Shown: in pieces, positions 13,180 to 25,227 of the stretch | Layout: every line of letters begins with the position of its first letter | Position numbering within the stretch: the first letter of the stretch is position 1 | DNA from: Mytilus trossulus | Lineage: Eukaryota > Mollusca > Bivalvia > Mytilida > Mytilidae | DNA: 64,000 nt | Direction of reading: 5' to 3' | Assembly: GCF_036588685.1 (NCBI RefSeq) | Contig: NC_086381.1 | Coordinates: 46,809,431-46,873,430 of the forward strand | Made by a program: the position numbers and the translations under genes | The notes under the pieces: model-generated | Told to the model about the DNA's origin: nothing | Databases searched by the model: none | What the model saw: only the letters and a program-made list of their open reading frames with translations

Positions 13180-13400
13180 CGGTCTTGTGGATTCATTACT
13201 ATTCGTTGGATACCAATTGTCGTGGATTGTGTGTGTACAGGTGTACCCCGAGTTTTAAATGTTCAGCGAAATAAAAAAAAATATCAAGTTGTTTCCAGAT
13301 TCTTGCAGAACTACGAAATCAAATATCCATGAAAATGCAAAGTTTGTACCTTTCACGAAAATTGATATACGCGATAATATAGGAATCCACAGTAAGTGTA
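13180..13400 (+). repeat. Dispersed repeat, family H (copy 2)
   Basis: Motif order 'GGATTCATTACTATTCGTTG', 'ACCCCGAGTTTTAAATGTTC', 'AAATATCCATGAAAATGCAA', 'AGGAATCCACAGTA' matches the copy at 225-470. Confidence 0.55.
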
Positions 13401-13809
13401 TAACGATTGTGAGAAATGAGACACGATCATAATACCTTTTAAAAATAATTGCCAAAAAATAATTAAAAGGACAAATTTACTTTAAGCGTTACAGACATTG
13501 TTATTTCGGAATCAAAATATTGAAACAAAATATAGTGTTTGTTTTCAAATTCCCGTCGTATTGATTTATGTAATTCATTCCGAATTTGAAAATATTCAGC
13601 AATAATTGTAAAATAACATCAAGTGTTACTACATATATATAATTTTACTTCATGTTTGGGGAAATGCCTTCACTAGTAGACATTTGCGGAAACTAGGTCT
13701 ACACCTAGGATTACACCTAAGACTTACGATTACCCTTAAAAAAACAAAGGGTCATCTCAAAATGAAAAAAACAACAAATAAAGATACAGTAGTAAAATGA
13801 TTTTTTTTG

Positions 13810-14370
13810 TTATGTAAATAAATCTTTACGGCGGCAAACGAAGGCAGCGCATATGGTCACAACAGATGTTAATCGCTGTCTTGGAAGTCTCCACAAAGTC
13901 CCAATAACTTTATAATTTTTTAATTCTCCGATTGCGTGTTCAACCTTACCTCTATAGTGGGTTATCAGTCTATTTAATTTTCTACATTTTCTCTGTATAT
14001 TCCTGGGTTTTCTAACAATTTGCTGTCTAGTATAAGCTGTCAGTACTGGATGTCTGTTAGGATAAATTTGTCGCCCAGCAGAAATAGCTCATCCGGGAAA
14101 GGTAATTGTTGTCCAATATTTCGCATCAACATATATTGCTGAGCATCGTTTTGATGTCCAAGAAATACACATTCCATAACATATACTGCCTTCGTTCGAT
14201 ATAACAACTTGTGTATGAATGCAGTGATATTGTTTGTGTCCCGAATAACATTGTTCCTGTGGTTCTGTTATCGGCCTATAAATTTCAGTTGAAGTTCCGT
14301 CAATAGCCCCTACTGCAAACGGAAGTTTTCCCCACCCACCTTGTAAGTCCTGCCATTCATCCAAAGAAGG
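13810..14370 (-). pseudogene. Harbinger (DDE_Tnp_4) transposase, C-terminal part, frameshifted
   Basis: From a splice acceptor-like TTTTAG at about 14371 the minus strand reads LPFAVGAIDGTS (catalytic Asp in GAIDGT), then EIYRP, SGHKQYHC and HTQVV, all hallmarks of the Harbinger nuclease (HARBI1 family). The frame then shifts. In the next frame come FLGHQNDAQQ and LPFPDELFLLGDK, with the second catalytic Asp. A second shift is needed to reach PNRHPV and RGKVEHAIGELKNYK, which carries the catalytic Glu, ending at a TAA at 13810-13812. Two frameshifts make it non-functional. The N-terminal helix-turn-helix exon is absent. HARBI1 itself is a domesticated relative, but the inverted repeats and decay favour a transposon. 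Confidence 0.8.
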
Positions 14371-14639
14371 CTAAAATTGGTTGTGGTTTTTTTTTTCGTA
14401 TACTTTTGAATATTTATTAAAAGAGAACGTAAATTAAGACTACTAAACAAACTGTTTTCTCGATTGAGATAAAGTTAGATTATAAAAAATTACCGAAAGG
14501 GAAATGAAAAACCACGCACAAAATATTATATATACATGTACATGTAGTTCTTAAACAACAACTTGTTGATTCTCATTCTCCTCAAATAAAAATCTCAGTT
14601 GTCAGATCATTTTATGAAATGATGTTTGTTAATTTTTTC

Positions 14640-14730
14640 ATATAAAGATATATGAAGATGTAGTATCAGCGCCAATGAGTCAACTCCCTATTATAATAGC
14701 AATTTATAAAAGTAATGTTCGGCCTTCAAC
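14640..14730 (+). repeat. Family C fragment (copy 2)
   Basis: 'GAAGATGTAGTATCAGCGCC' then 'AATGAGTCAACTCCC' and 'GTTCGGCCTTCAAC' follow the order of family C; diverged. It lies inside the Harbinger element. Confidence 0.5.
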
Positions 14731-14788
14731 ATATGCATGCTTAAGAGTGGCATACTTAAACTATAGTTTAACACAACGACCAATATTA

Positions 14789-14925
14789 CAGGGGCGGATC
14801 CAACCATTATTTAAAAAAGGGGGGTCCAACTACATGTCCCGATTCAAATACATTGATCGTCCGAATAAAGGGGATGTTCCAACCCCCGGAACCCCCCCCC
14901 CCCTTTTTCTCTGGATCTGCGCCTG
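14789..14925. mobile_element. 137-bp MITE, CAGGGGCGGATCCA type, TA target duplication
   Basis: Terminal inverted repeats CAGGGGCGGATCCA and TGGATCTGCGCCTG face each other across a short G-rich then C-rich core. TA flanks both sides (14787-14788 and 14926-14927). MITEs with these ends are widespread in invertebrates and are usually linked to Tc1/mariner-like transposases because of the TA duplication. It is nested in the Harbinger element and therefore younger. Confidence 0.85.
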
Positions 14926-15476
14926 TATTAAATATGTTAATTATGGATACATGTTTTGCTTGAAAACTCAATTGTTCAACTTTTAAAATCATCATAAAAG
15001 AGATGGCATTTGTTTTGAACGATAGTTTGTATTTACACTTTGAGACGACCAAAGTTTAAATGTTACCTGTAAGTGTAATCGTAATCCTAATCGTAGGTGT
15101 ATGCGAGTTTTCGCAAATGTCTAGTAAAACGTCCGTGTAATTAGGGGAAAAAAAGAAGAATGAAAACGAACTATTCCGAATGAGATAATTCACCTCTACA
15201 ATAGTGTTTACTATCTTTATTGGACTAATTGCGTTTTTCTTATCATATTGAAAACATATCAATTTTGTGAAAAATGTAGGTGTGGAGCTAATGCAGATAG
15301 TATATAATACACAACGGATGCTTAATACTGTGCAGAATGTCGATAATGGTTCTGATAGCCAGAAAAACATGTGGTTGACACATGATTTGATGTGTGATAA
15401 AGTTTTTTTTCCGATAAAATATTTGTTTTTCTATTTTGTATTAATTGTTAAGTGATGAATATTTTCCTTATTATAG

Positions 15477-15738
15477 AAAAGCAGTCATGCCTAACCCTCC
15501 AAACTGTAAATCAGAACCTTATGAATATCTTTTTAACGGGAAAATAGCAACCAGTTTTTATGACCTTTTGACATCACTCGATTATGCACTGTTAATTATC
15601 AACTTGTACAAAAAGTACGCATTTATCGCGAGGACGGGTAGGATCATCTGGGAAAATAAAATCCAATTACAGGAAAATTTCCAAGCCTACTGGACAATCC
15701 CAGAAAACGACAAACATGTACAATGTTTTATCATATAA
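15477..15738 (+). CDS. Candidate terminal exon of unknown gene
   Basis: A pyrimidine-rich acceptor (TTCCTTATTATAG, ending 15476) opens into an 86-residue frame ending at TAA 15736-15738. It starts KAVMPNPPNCKSEPYEYLFN and ends KHVQCFII. I recognise no domain. The composition reads like protein, with charged and aromatic residues mixed, and an upstream open segment at 15267-15400 could be a preceding exon. It lies just right of the Harbinger element, so it could belong to a transposon second gene. It is inside the PAN-like gene's intron but is not Cys-rich and does not look like part of that protein. Confidence 0.25.
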
Positions 15739-16109
15739 AAAATCAACAAACATGCACATTTGTTATCATCAAGCTAATTATTATCTTTAAAAAATTCACC
15801 TGTTCAGAGCTGTAATCTTATAAACCATTGCCGTGACTTCAGCCTATTAATTTACCGTGATTTTTCTCTAGGATAATCGATTTTTTAATCTGTTGCTGAA
15901 ATGAGCACACCATATAATATTCATTGTTTGTGTATGTGTGGTATTTCATTAACTTTGAATTGGTTAATAAGCTGATTTCTGTTTACTTATTGAATTGTTT
16001 TAAAAACTTCCCATTAACGTTTCTGATTTTTGTATGCACTGTCTGGGATTCAAAAACCTCCTTGAAGTCTGTTATGTATCACTGACATTAACACATCGAC
16101 GGATGTTCC

Positions 16110-16580
16110 AATATAAGATATGAGAAGATGTGGTATGAGTGCCAATGAGACAACCTTCCATCCTATTACGATTGGTCTTTTTTATGTCTTAAGGTGGTAT
16201 GGGAGTATAAAATAAAAATGATAGAACCTGTTCATACTTTGGCAAGACGTAGTTTCTATTGAGATATGTTGAAAAATATAATGAAAATGATAGGTCCCCG
16301 CGCTTTTTCTCAAGCTATAGGACGTGACAAAATGACACATTTTGTATGGTTTATACAGGAAAAAACATCATTTTGTGATTAAAAACTAAACAAAATGATA
16401 GAATTGCTAAATACTAAAGGGAAAGATAGTCTTTCAGACAATGCTTTGAGAATATCAAAAGAAAAGATAAGGTCATCGTACGTTTTTTTCCGGCTAAAAT
16501 ACAAACTAGGAAAATTCACTGTAGAATCCTTAAGAAAATGGACTGTTTTAGAGTTACGTCCCCTTTAAATACCACTTTGA
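16110..16580 (+). repeat. Family C fragment plus a second dispersed repeat
   Basis: 'GAAGATGTGGTATGAGTGCC' and 'AATGAGACAACCTTCCATCC' mark family C (16110-16180). It is followed by 'TTAAGGTGGTATGGGAGTAT', another mussel-type repeat start, and ends near 'GAGTTACGTCCCCTTTAAAT'. No coding sequence. Confidence 0.5.
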
Positions 16581-16599
16581 TTTTTTTTTATAAAACAAC

Positions 16600-18300
16600 T
16601 TAAAATTTTCAATATGTGCAAAACTATAAATATTTACAAGTTATATCCTTATGAATTGATTCTTTTAAATGAAAATTCACCTTTAATATCTGCATTCTTG
16701 CATCAAATTTTGCCAAATTGATAGAGAATCTGGACCATTGTTTCCCGTATTTTTACAATCCAAGATAGAGGAAGACTTACATAGCACCTGAAAGTTTAAA
16801 TGATTGACACAATGAATAACGTTGAGGCGTTTGAATGTAACAATTGACACTTCTTTTTTATTATACAAATCACATAAATGGAAATCGCACGGACATTTTA
16901 TTTGTGGTTTTGCCTATAAAATACAAATAAGCTACTAACAATTAAAATTACTTCATATATTTTCTCGACGTAGTCGGTATAGTTTCGGTTTGTGCCCTTT
17001 GAACTTAAGGACACTGAACTATGGCAACATATTACGCATGCTCGAAAATCCTCTCTGTGTTTGGACAAAATGCTGTCATGGTGGGTGATTTGGTTGTGTT
17101 TAAAAAAACGTCTCAAAAATTATATCGTGATGAAAAGCAAGTGAAAAACTATAAATATTTGAACTAGATTTTACAAAGATTTATATTTTTATTAAAATAA
17201 TTGTTTCTCAAATAGCTCTTTGCTTAATGACAGCTGTTTATTCAGGACAATTATATAATTTTTAATGCAAACTTTGTTGTACGAACGTACATGACTTTTA
17301 GAACGATTTCCGCGGGGTTTGGTGAATGTAAACAGAAAGATACTACTTATACTACTTGAGACTATACTACCAATGGTTTCTAGCTTTGTTAACTATGAAT
17401 TAAGTTTAACGTAAACACTAGTAAATGTTTTTTTTGTTTCTTGTTATTTGCCTTGAATTTTTGACAAATACAATTTTTAGGCGTCATCACAATATTCTTA
17501 TATATTATTGCCGTAATATAACCAGACTTAGTAAAGAATTTCTTGTAGCTACATTCAGATGGAGATTTTATTAAAGAGGTCCTGCATCATTATGTCATTG
17601 TGTTTCTGAAGGTTATCGAAATGATAGTTTTAAACATATACTCAAATTTAAATAAGTCGGATATCTTTTTTTAAAGATAGTTCTTGTTATATACAATTTA
17701 TTATCAGTTGGCAACCCATGATGACACCTGTGGTCTTGTGGACATGTCTGCATCATATGTATAGTTCGATATTCCATAAATACAATCAATACTATGTGTG
17801 AATGAATGACTGTAAAACTTAATATCGATTAGTTCGATGTTTCTACGCAAATACATTATTTTTTTATGTTTTCACGACCTGCTGCATATTACACGAATAC
17901 GATACACTAGTTTATAAAATATAACAAATTATGATCACTTAGCGTGAAATGCAAATTTCAATTTAATGCATGTATTAAATATTTTTTTGGAAAAAGTACA
18001 ATTGTGTATTTCCAATACATAAAATTATTAATTGGTGAGAAAACAAATATGCCTTCTGTTTTTTCTGTTGTATTATAGTGCGTTTGCCCTATTGCATTTG
18101 TTTAGCTTTCTTTATTATAGGCATCGTGCATATCTGGTAACGGTAGTTTTTGAAATATGTGCTGGTCGCGCAGTAACCATTTAACTGTTACATACGATTT
18201 TTATAATGTTAATACATGTATAATTTATTAAAGATTTGTTATAAACATTTTCCAAAAGAATCAGTAGATGAGTTTACATTTATTGTTATTCAGTTTCAGC
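16600..18300. other. Intron sequence without recognised content
   Basis: Presumed intron of the PAN-like gene. AT-rich, only chance open frames; no exon with good splice sites was found. Confidence 0.4.
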
Positions 18301-18340
18301 CTTTGTACAAAAAATAGTTTCCAGTAGTGTTATATTTTAG

Positions 18341-18439
18341 GCTCTTGCTGGGGCATGTGCAGATCACCAATGTCAAGATGGAAACAAATGTGAAAAGAAA
18401 GGCGGTGAATTAATGTGCACGCCTGCATGTAAGACATAA
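18341..18439 (+). CDS. Secreted PAN/Apple-like protein, exon 2 (Cys-rich C-terminus)
   Basis: After the acceptor TATATTTTAG the frame reads ALAGACADHQCQDGNKCEKK and then ELMCTPACKT before TAA. The closely spaced Cys residues look like a half EGF-like or similar disulfide module, and the frame joins exon 1 in phase 0. The end is ambiguous: the stop lies just after GCAT|GTAAGA, a strong donor. The gene may therefore continue into further Cys-rich exons to the right, with the TAA read only if that donor is unused. No later exon was recognised before the LINE at 19.6 kb. AATAAA-like signals occur near 18.77 and 19.01 kb. Confidence 0.6.
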   Translation, partial: ALAGACADHQCQDGNKCEKKGGELMCTPACKT

Positions 18440-19632
18440 GTGTTTTATTTATTCAAAATCATTAACTGATGCTCATTAGCTATTAGATATATTTGTTCTT
18501 TAAAATACAACTGACATATAAGGATCGTAATGGTGCTATGTGGATAAAAAAATTTGGTTTCCAAGAGCAAAATTGGTAGCGCGTCATCCCTACAATGGCT
18601 TCCATTTCTACGATCGTGAAATGAATTGACATATTTAAAGGGGAGATAATTTTGACGAAGTAGAACTCAGACTGTAACAACTGTCATATTCCTGCATTGG
18701 TACATGTAATTTTATCATAAAGATTAATTTGAAATGAAACTGTCTGATTATGGGCTTCTTATCAATGAAAAATAAAAACAATCATGCATACTCTCATTTC
18801 GTTATTTTTTTTAACTTGTATATCTTTGTTCTATATACATGCAAATATTTTAACACTTAGATAATTTTGTTTTTGTACCATACTCTATAAATTTACCTGT
18901 CCTCTTTTTTGTTAATGTAATTGTTTACTCAAATGTCAAAAGTATGTGTTTTAATGTAGTAAAACATTCTTGAGAGCTTGTCTTTTCAATGTTCGTCTGA
19001 AGATTCAATCTTAATAAAATTTATTCTATCCTTAATGTGTTTTTTGTCACGGTCACCTTAAACACTGCCGCAATTCATGAGAACCCGCATGGCAGTGTTT
19101 ATAAAGCAAGGACTCTTCTCCTGTAATGTATATGGTAACCCGTTTGTAAGTCTCTTATGGAATATAAATAACTTCTGCCAGTCAATAAACTATAAGGAAT
19201 GCTGTCTGTCGTTGATTTTTCATTCAGTTTTTGAAATGTGAAAAATAATTCGGATAGTCATCTCTCAGCATGCAAAATCACTTTTTTCATATATAAATTT
19301 TACTCGAATTTAATTGTACAAAAGTCATGTTAATTGTTAAAACAATATATTTTTAACATGTCAAATGAAGTACGAAGTAGACGAACATTGAAGACTGTCA
19401 AGTCACAAACTTATAAATGTCTCATTCATATCTTTATTTCCTCTATTAAGAGATTCAATGAACAATCATATATTTAAACAGATCAAATTTCAAAAGTTTT
19501 CAAAACATGATAATAACACAATATAACATTACAATATGTACATAACAAAATAAAGTGCTGTGCTTATTTACATAAATGAAGAAAATTTTGACAAAAAATG
19601 CTCTCACTTACGACGGTTCATGCACTGGCACA

Positions 19633-21730
19633 TTAACTAATCGTTGTTCTCAGTAATCTACTATAAGCAGCGACACAGTGTGCAACCTGCACATGACAAA
19701 GATTATGAAAACTGTCGGTATCTATATTGCTTGTTGTTACGTGCTTCCCCAACAGAATGCAATATAACTCTTCATCGTCGTATGAATAAAGTTCCACAAA
19801 TAAATGCAATGGATTTTTTTCCATTATAAACTCCAACCACATCTCTGTTTAAATGAGTTCCGCTACAGCTACAACATACATGTACATATACATCTAAAAA
19901 CTGAGTGTTACATAATTCACAAGTACCTCCAGTGGTATTTGGAATGTCGGTTAGCAGTTTTGTAATATAATAGGAGTTTACGATTTCTCTGGATGATTTA
20001 GAACTTTTCCAGAAATCTGGAACCCTAACCGATAGGTAAACACTTCTAAAACGAGAAAAGTTATTATCGTTATGTAAACGCCGAGTCCATTCGTCAGTTT
20101 GTATTTTTCACTATAGCTTTCCAAGATTGCTTCGTTGGAAAAACTCCCTCTCGCAAAAAGTCAAGCATATAGGAATGAAGGCTATATTTATACAAAATGT
20201 TCATAATATCAGGAATGAACCCATGATGATTGCGTTCATTGTCAATTAAATAGGTAAACAGACGCACAAGAAATATTTTCTTCGTTAAGAAGTTTACGTC
20301 AAGACTACACAGTTTTTGCAAGAAATATAACTTCTTAGTCTCTATAGACGAGGTAATAGTATGAAGTCCAAGTATGCTTTGGCACATATCTGATCTCGTA
20401 GACGTTTTCAAGTCCAAAATACGCTTGACTATAAAGTGTTGAAATCTATTCTACGCAGCAATGTCGTTTGACTTTAAACTAGTCCACATTTCACAACCAT
20501 ACAGAACAGTAGGTAACACTATAGATTTAAACAGTTTAAGTAGAACGCATGGATGTGTTGACTTGTCGCAAACACCGTTGAGCGCAAAATAAGAGTTCTT
20601 GCCTTTTCTATATGCATTTGATGTTCTTTCTGTCGATCTGAATTTGGAATTTAGCGCAATGCCTAAGTGAGTGTATTCTTCGGCTACCGGTAGAACACTG
20701 CTCGCAATATGCCAGTCGTATGTTACTCGAACTTCTCGTGGGTTTAAGGAAAATTATATAACGCAGGACTTTTTCGCGTTGAAGCAGAACCTCCATCTAT
20801 GGGCATAGTCAGCACATATATCTAACATACACTGGAGACACAACGGAGTTGTGCCAATACATGAAATATCGTCAGCGAGAGCAGGAGAGCAGCTAGCTAT
20901 GTGATAAACACCAGTTTTCTTATTACATTTTTCAAGATCAAACAACATATCGTTTATAAATACTAAATATAATAAACCAGATAAAACTCCTCCTTGTCTA
21001 ACCCCTTGTAATACAGGAAAGAACTCAGACTGACACTGGTTTACAATTTCTGAACTCATAGTATCAATATGACAGTCATTAATAACTGACCATAATTTGC
21101 CTGTTACACCTATTCTATACAATTTATACATAAGACCAATTCTCCAGACAGTGTCAAAAGCTTTCTTACTGTCTAAAAAGGCAACAAAAATTTTACTGAA
21201 TAATTCTAGGTTATGATAAATTGTTTCATGTAAATTAAACGATGCAGTTAAGCAACTAAGGTACTTTTGAAATCCTTGTTGTTGGAGATTCGGCATGTTT
21301 TGTCATACAACACGAATTCAATTAACCGAGCTTTAATTATACTTTCAAAAAGTTTCAAAACACAGGACAGTAAACTAACTGGTCTATAATTATCGGGTGA
21401 AGTTTTGCACTTATTTCCACCTTGAAGATAGGAACAAGGAGGCCTAGCTTCCAGTTCTTTGGTATACGTCCTAATCTGACGATGAGATTGCATAAGACCT
21501 TTATACACTTCACAACAGGGCTACCTCCGTGACGCAAATTTTCGTTTTGTACTCTGTCATGTCCGGCAGCTTTTCTATATTTTAGCTGACCTATCAATTT
21601 AGAAACTTCTTGTTCAGTGATCAATTCACTAATTAAGCAATTGAAAGTGATACAAGAAAAAAGAGAGGGACTGTCTTATGAATTGTCCGATCCATCAATG
21701 AGTACCATTTGATAAATAATTTTTGCTGAA
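19633..21730 (-). pseudogene. Non-LTR retrotransposon (LINE) reverse transcriptase, decayed
   Basis: Successive minus-strand frames give the RT order. Start region: ITEQEVSKLIGQLKYRKAAG with the KxxGxD motif (GHDRV), near 21620. Palm: FVAFLDSKKAFDTVW (Asp of motif A) near 21170, QGVRQGGVLSGLLYLVFIN (motif B), and PALADDISCI near 20890 in place of the usual YADD (motif C). A C-terminal zinc-knuckle-like segment (TGGTCELCNTQF, HVCCSC) lies near 19900, and DEELYCILLGK near 19800. At least three frameshifts separate these blocks, and the endonuclease domain is missing, as expected for 5' truncation. The clade cannot be fixed by eye. Confidence 0.85.
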
Positions 21731-22039
21731 TACTTTTTGCGATGTTTAATAATATCAAAATAATCTACAAACACCGTTGAAATAAAATTACAGTAACTAG
21801 GTACATTACCATATATGTAGCTCCATAAAGGGGATTGGACTAAATCTTTCTATGACTGCACCTCCGTTATTTTCAAGTACCCAGCTCTTTATCAAACTCA
21901 TCTAACGAAGTAGCTTACATTGCAACAGATTTTTCAAATATCAATGAGCGTTGAACTATACGAATACTTTAATTATAAATCAAATTATGCCCAATTATGG
22001 ACTTTTTGATTTCATGCAATGAGCACAGTGATTTTAGTT

Positions 22040-23260
22040 AAAACAATGAAATAATAAAAAAATACAATACAACCAAACACTAGAATGTAGTCTACGTACA
22101 CTATATATAGTCGACCCTTTACACTGTTTTGAAATTCCATTTTTATTCGCACAACTACTAGATGTTTTATCTAACATTTTGAAATTCGCGCGAAAATTCT
22201 CTCCTACGAGAAAATATTCCTGCGTCATTATCAAGTCAATAAACATTACGTCGATTGTAACCAATAGTATTGACCTGACGATGTGTAAAGGAATATAAAT
22301 AAGGAATTTTCAAGTTATTTGTAGCTATCATGGTTTTTACTTTCATTATCAATTCTTTGTCAACAATATAATCTAGCTGTTAGGTATGTACACTTACATT
22401 CACATGCAGTTGTGTGTTAATGTATTTATATATTTATATACATATACACAAACTTGTAAACAGATGCATTTCTAATCCTATGTTGAATTATAAATATAAC
22501 ATCTGATTTTGACGACATTAATTATGTAGGCTATTAGGTTTAAAAAAAAAAAGGGAGTCGTACCTCGGAGAGTCGTACACATGTGGTTATATATACAGAC
22601 GTCTAACTAGGGTTAAAAAAAACAATTCTTCATGTTACATACTGGTTTGTGCTAAAATCATAAAAATACAACATGTTTAGTCTCTAGGAAATCTTGTAAG
22701 ATTTTTATTGCTATTTTTTTCTAAATAGGTGCAATTTCGGTACTCGGTGCAATTTGGGTACCCTTACGTTACGTACGGTATACTGAGTAACTCATTCATA
22801 TTTCATATAGGGAATTCACAAACCATTTCATTTATATTTTCATTAGTATTTCTTATGTAGACGTCTGTGTATACATATAGTGCCAGATAAACATACCGTA
22901 TAGTTGGCTATATATACATGGTAAACAGACCGTACTCGATCCACATGTGGAACCCGTCATATTATATATATACTGGTTTTGAATTTTCGCGCTAAATTCC
23001 GGTGTTTATAAAGTCCTACGTCACTATCAACAAATACATGTAAACATTTAAATAAAGATTTCATCGACAGGTGGTGGAAGATCAACAAGGAATTTTCAAG
23101 TTATTTATAGCTAATGGGTTTTAACTTTCATTTTCTTGTGAACTTCTGGTCAGAAAACAGCATTTGATTATATAAGGTAGGTCCATTTACATTATATTGT
23201 TTCTTAAAACATATTTTAATCGGAGAAAATTATATGTTGAACTGACAAATGCCCGGTATT
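22040..23260 (+). repeat. Diverged direct duplication, about 790 bp apart
   Basis: 'AAGGAATTTTCAAGTTATTT' occurs near 22300 and again near 23086, each followed by 'TAGCTA' and 'TTTTACTTTCAT/TTTTAACTTTCAT'. Upstream, 'TTCGCGC' and 'CGTCA-TATCAA' blocks also correspond. Between the copies are short direct repeats such as 'GGTGCAATTTCGGTAC' / 'GGTGCAATTTGGGTAC' at about 22728-22762. No coding sequence recognised. Confidence 0.5.
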
Positions 23261-24789
23261 ATAAAAGTGTTAGTGTTGTATGATCGGTCCTGTATGAGCT
23301 TTGTATACAAATTTTACGTTGCGTCACATGACTTATTTATGGAGTAATGACAATTTATACGTATGCTAATTTTGATCTAAACCGGTAGGTATCTTTCTAC
23401 ATAGATTTGATTGTATACATGCGGAAGATCGCGCCTAACTGATGTAGAGGTGCTAGTCCCAAGTGAGAAATCTCGAAAGAAGTTGTCACTGTATAGTTAC
23501 TTAAATCTTGTGTTTTTGTCTTTGATGGAAATGTGTTTAGATTTCTCATGGGCTATTAATGAATTTGTCAACTTTTATGAATTCGGTTTCTGTAAAGCTT
23601 AAAATTATTATTGTGTAGAATCTCTTGAATAAAGGCCCAAACCTCCTTCTTTTATCGATATTCCGACACCCTATTGTTCCGACGCTCAGCAAGTTTGAGT
23701 ACCCATTTGTCCAACACGCAAATAGTCCAACATCCTAAAAGTCCGACATTGGTATATTTAATTAATTTAAAGAATCGGAATATGCTTAGCAGCTTTTTTT
23801 TTAACTACCCATCAGTCTAATATATAGTCATTTCTGAGACTTATGATATCCCGTCCGACAGTAAACGCTTGCTTACATTATGTATGTGGATTACCACGTT
23901 CGTCAGGTGGGAAAATTAAAGCCGATGCATTGGATAGGGTTAGTGTAAGCTCTCTGCTATAAAAGCCCTTGCAAGGGAGACGTGCATTTGTTCAACGTTT
24001 TAATTTGTTCTTGTTCTGAAAATGCGTGAAATATTTGCAACTGGGCGTAAAATAACTTATTATCAATCAATCATTAATAACTTTGTACATTTTGAAAGAA
24101 TACTACGAAATGAAATTGATGACTTATTTTTCAAGGGATGCATAGTAAAGAATCGTATATAGTTCTATATTGTAAACATATAAAAGGGCTACATACATAA
24201 AATACAATCAGTTTAAAAGTCTAGTCTCTGGAAAGCCCAGACATCAGGACATAAAGGATAAGTGGTCACCGTTTTATAGATGGTTTCATATATTTCCTAC
24301 TGATATCAATCTTTGTTTTAGTGTCAGTTGTATTCATATAATAGATACGGTAGTTTTAAGTTACTAGATCTAAGAATATTTTATAAGACGGACATATTTG
24401 TAAATACAAGTATCTCGTATATTGAATATGAAAAATACAAAAAAATCAATAACAGTGCCAAAGATCATATTTTGGGGAAACTGCCATGACTGTTTATTAC
24501 CTTGGAACCAAATGTTCGTTGTTTGCAAGACAAATTATTTTAAATCAAAATGATAGTCAAGCAGCACAGATTTCGGAGGCAATAGTCATCAACCTTTTAA
24601 AAGTACTGCATCATCATATCGTACAATATTTATTCATCTGCTGAGTGATCATTTGAACGAAAATTTTCAAATTATATCTTCTTGAATATTAATATCAGCT
24701 AAAGTTCTTATGCTTGCTAATGAACGTTAAGTAAGCAGAAATCAATCAGTCATTTATAGTTATTCTACATAATTAGTTTCATTTGTTAC

Positions 24790-25145
24790 CTATTCTGACA
24801 TTCCACTTCGATTTTTTTAATCTGCAGTTTATTATATGCGTATTGCTGTGTGTTTGTTTTTGTAGATTGGGGGTTGAGATCTCACTAAACATGAATAACT
24901 CTGCCGCATGTTTGCTTCTGTCCCAAGCCATTGCATCTGAACTTTAATTGTCTTGTATGGTTTTTAATTTAAGTTCAGTGATATGTTTTGCAGTTAAGTA
25001 TGGCTTTCTTTGTCATTGAACAAGTACACCGGTTGCGGGATTTGTTGCTGTGTTGAAGACCCGTGGTTGGTCATTGGCTGTTACTGCTCTTCGTTTAGGT
25101 TGCTGTCTGTTCGACAAATTCCCCTGTTCCATTCTGAAATGTTTT
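24790..25145 (-). repeat. Dispersed repeat, family D (diverged, inverted)
   Basis: Reverse-oriented motifs 'GTTGAGATCTCACTAAACAT', 'TGTCCCAAGCCATTGCATCT' and 'GGTTGGTCATTGGCTGTTAC' correspond to family D at 41290-41800. It ends about 80 bp before the IRG GTPase exon. Confidence 0.55.
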
Positions 25146-25227
25146 CAAATACATATTTTAAATACCAGATACATTAATATAAATCGTAGTGTTCATTCTT
25201 TAGAATATATTTTGTTTTAGATAAAGC

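Larger units (their letters stand above)
13675..15127 (-). mobile_element. PIF/Harbinger-type DNA transposon, decayed and shortened
   Basis: The ends are imperfect inverted repeats: 'AGACATTTGCGGAAACT' with a following 'TACACCTA..ATTAC' on the left, and the reverse complement of 'AGACATTTGCGAAAACT...TACACCTACGATTA' on the right. Both ends are flanked by AGT, giving a possible 3-bp target duplication; 3 bp is the usual length for this superfamily. Inside on the minus strand is the nuclease remnant (13810-14370). At about 1.45 kb the element is much shorter than typical autonomous elements, so the 5' part of the transposase and the second (Myb-like) gene are missing. A MITE has inserted at 14789-14925. 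The whole element sits in the intron of the PAN-like gene. Confidence 0.65.
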
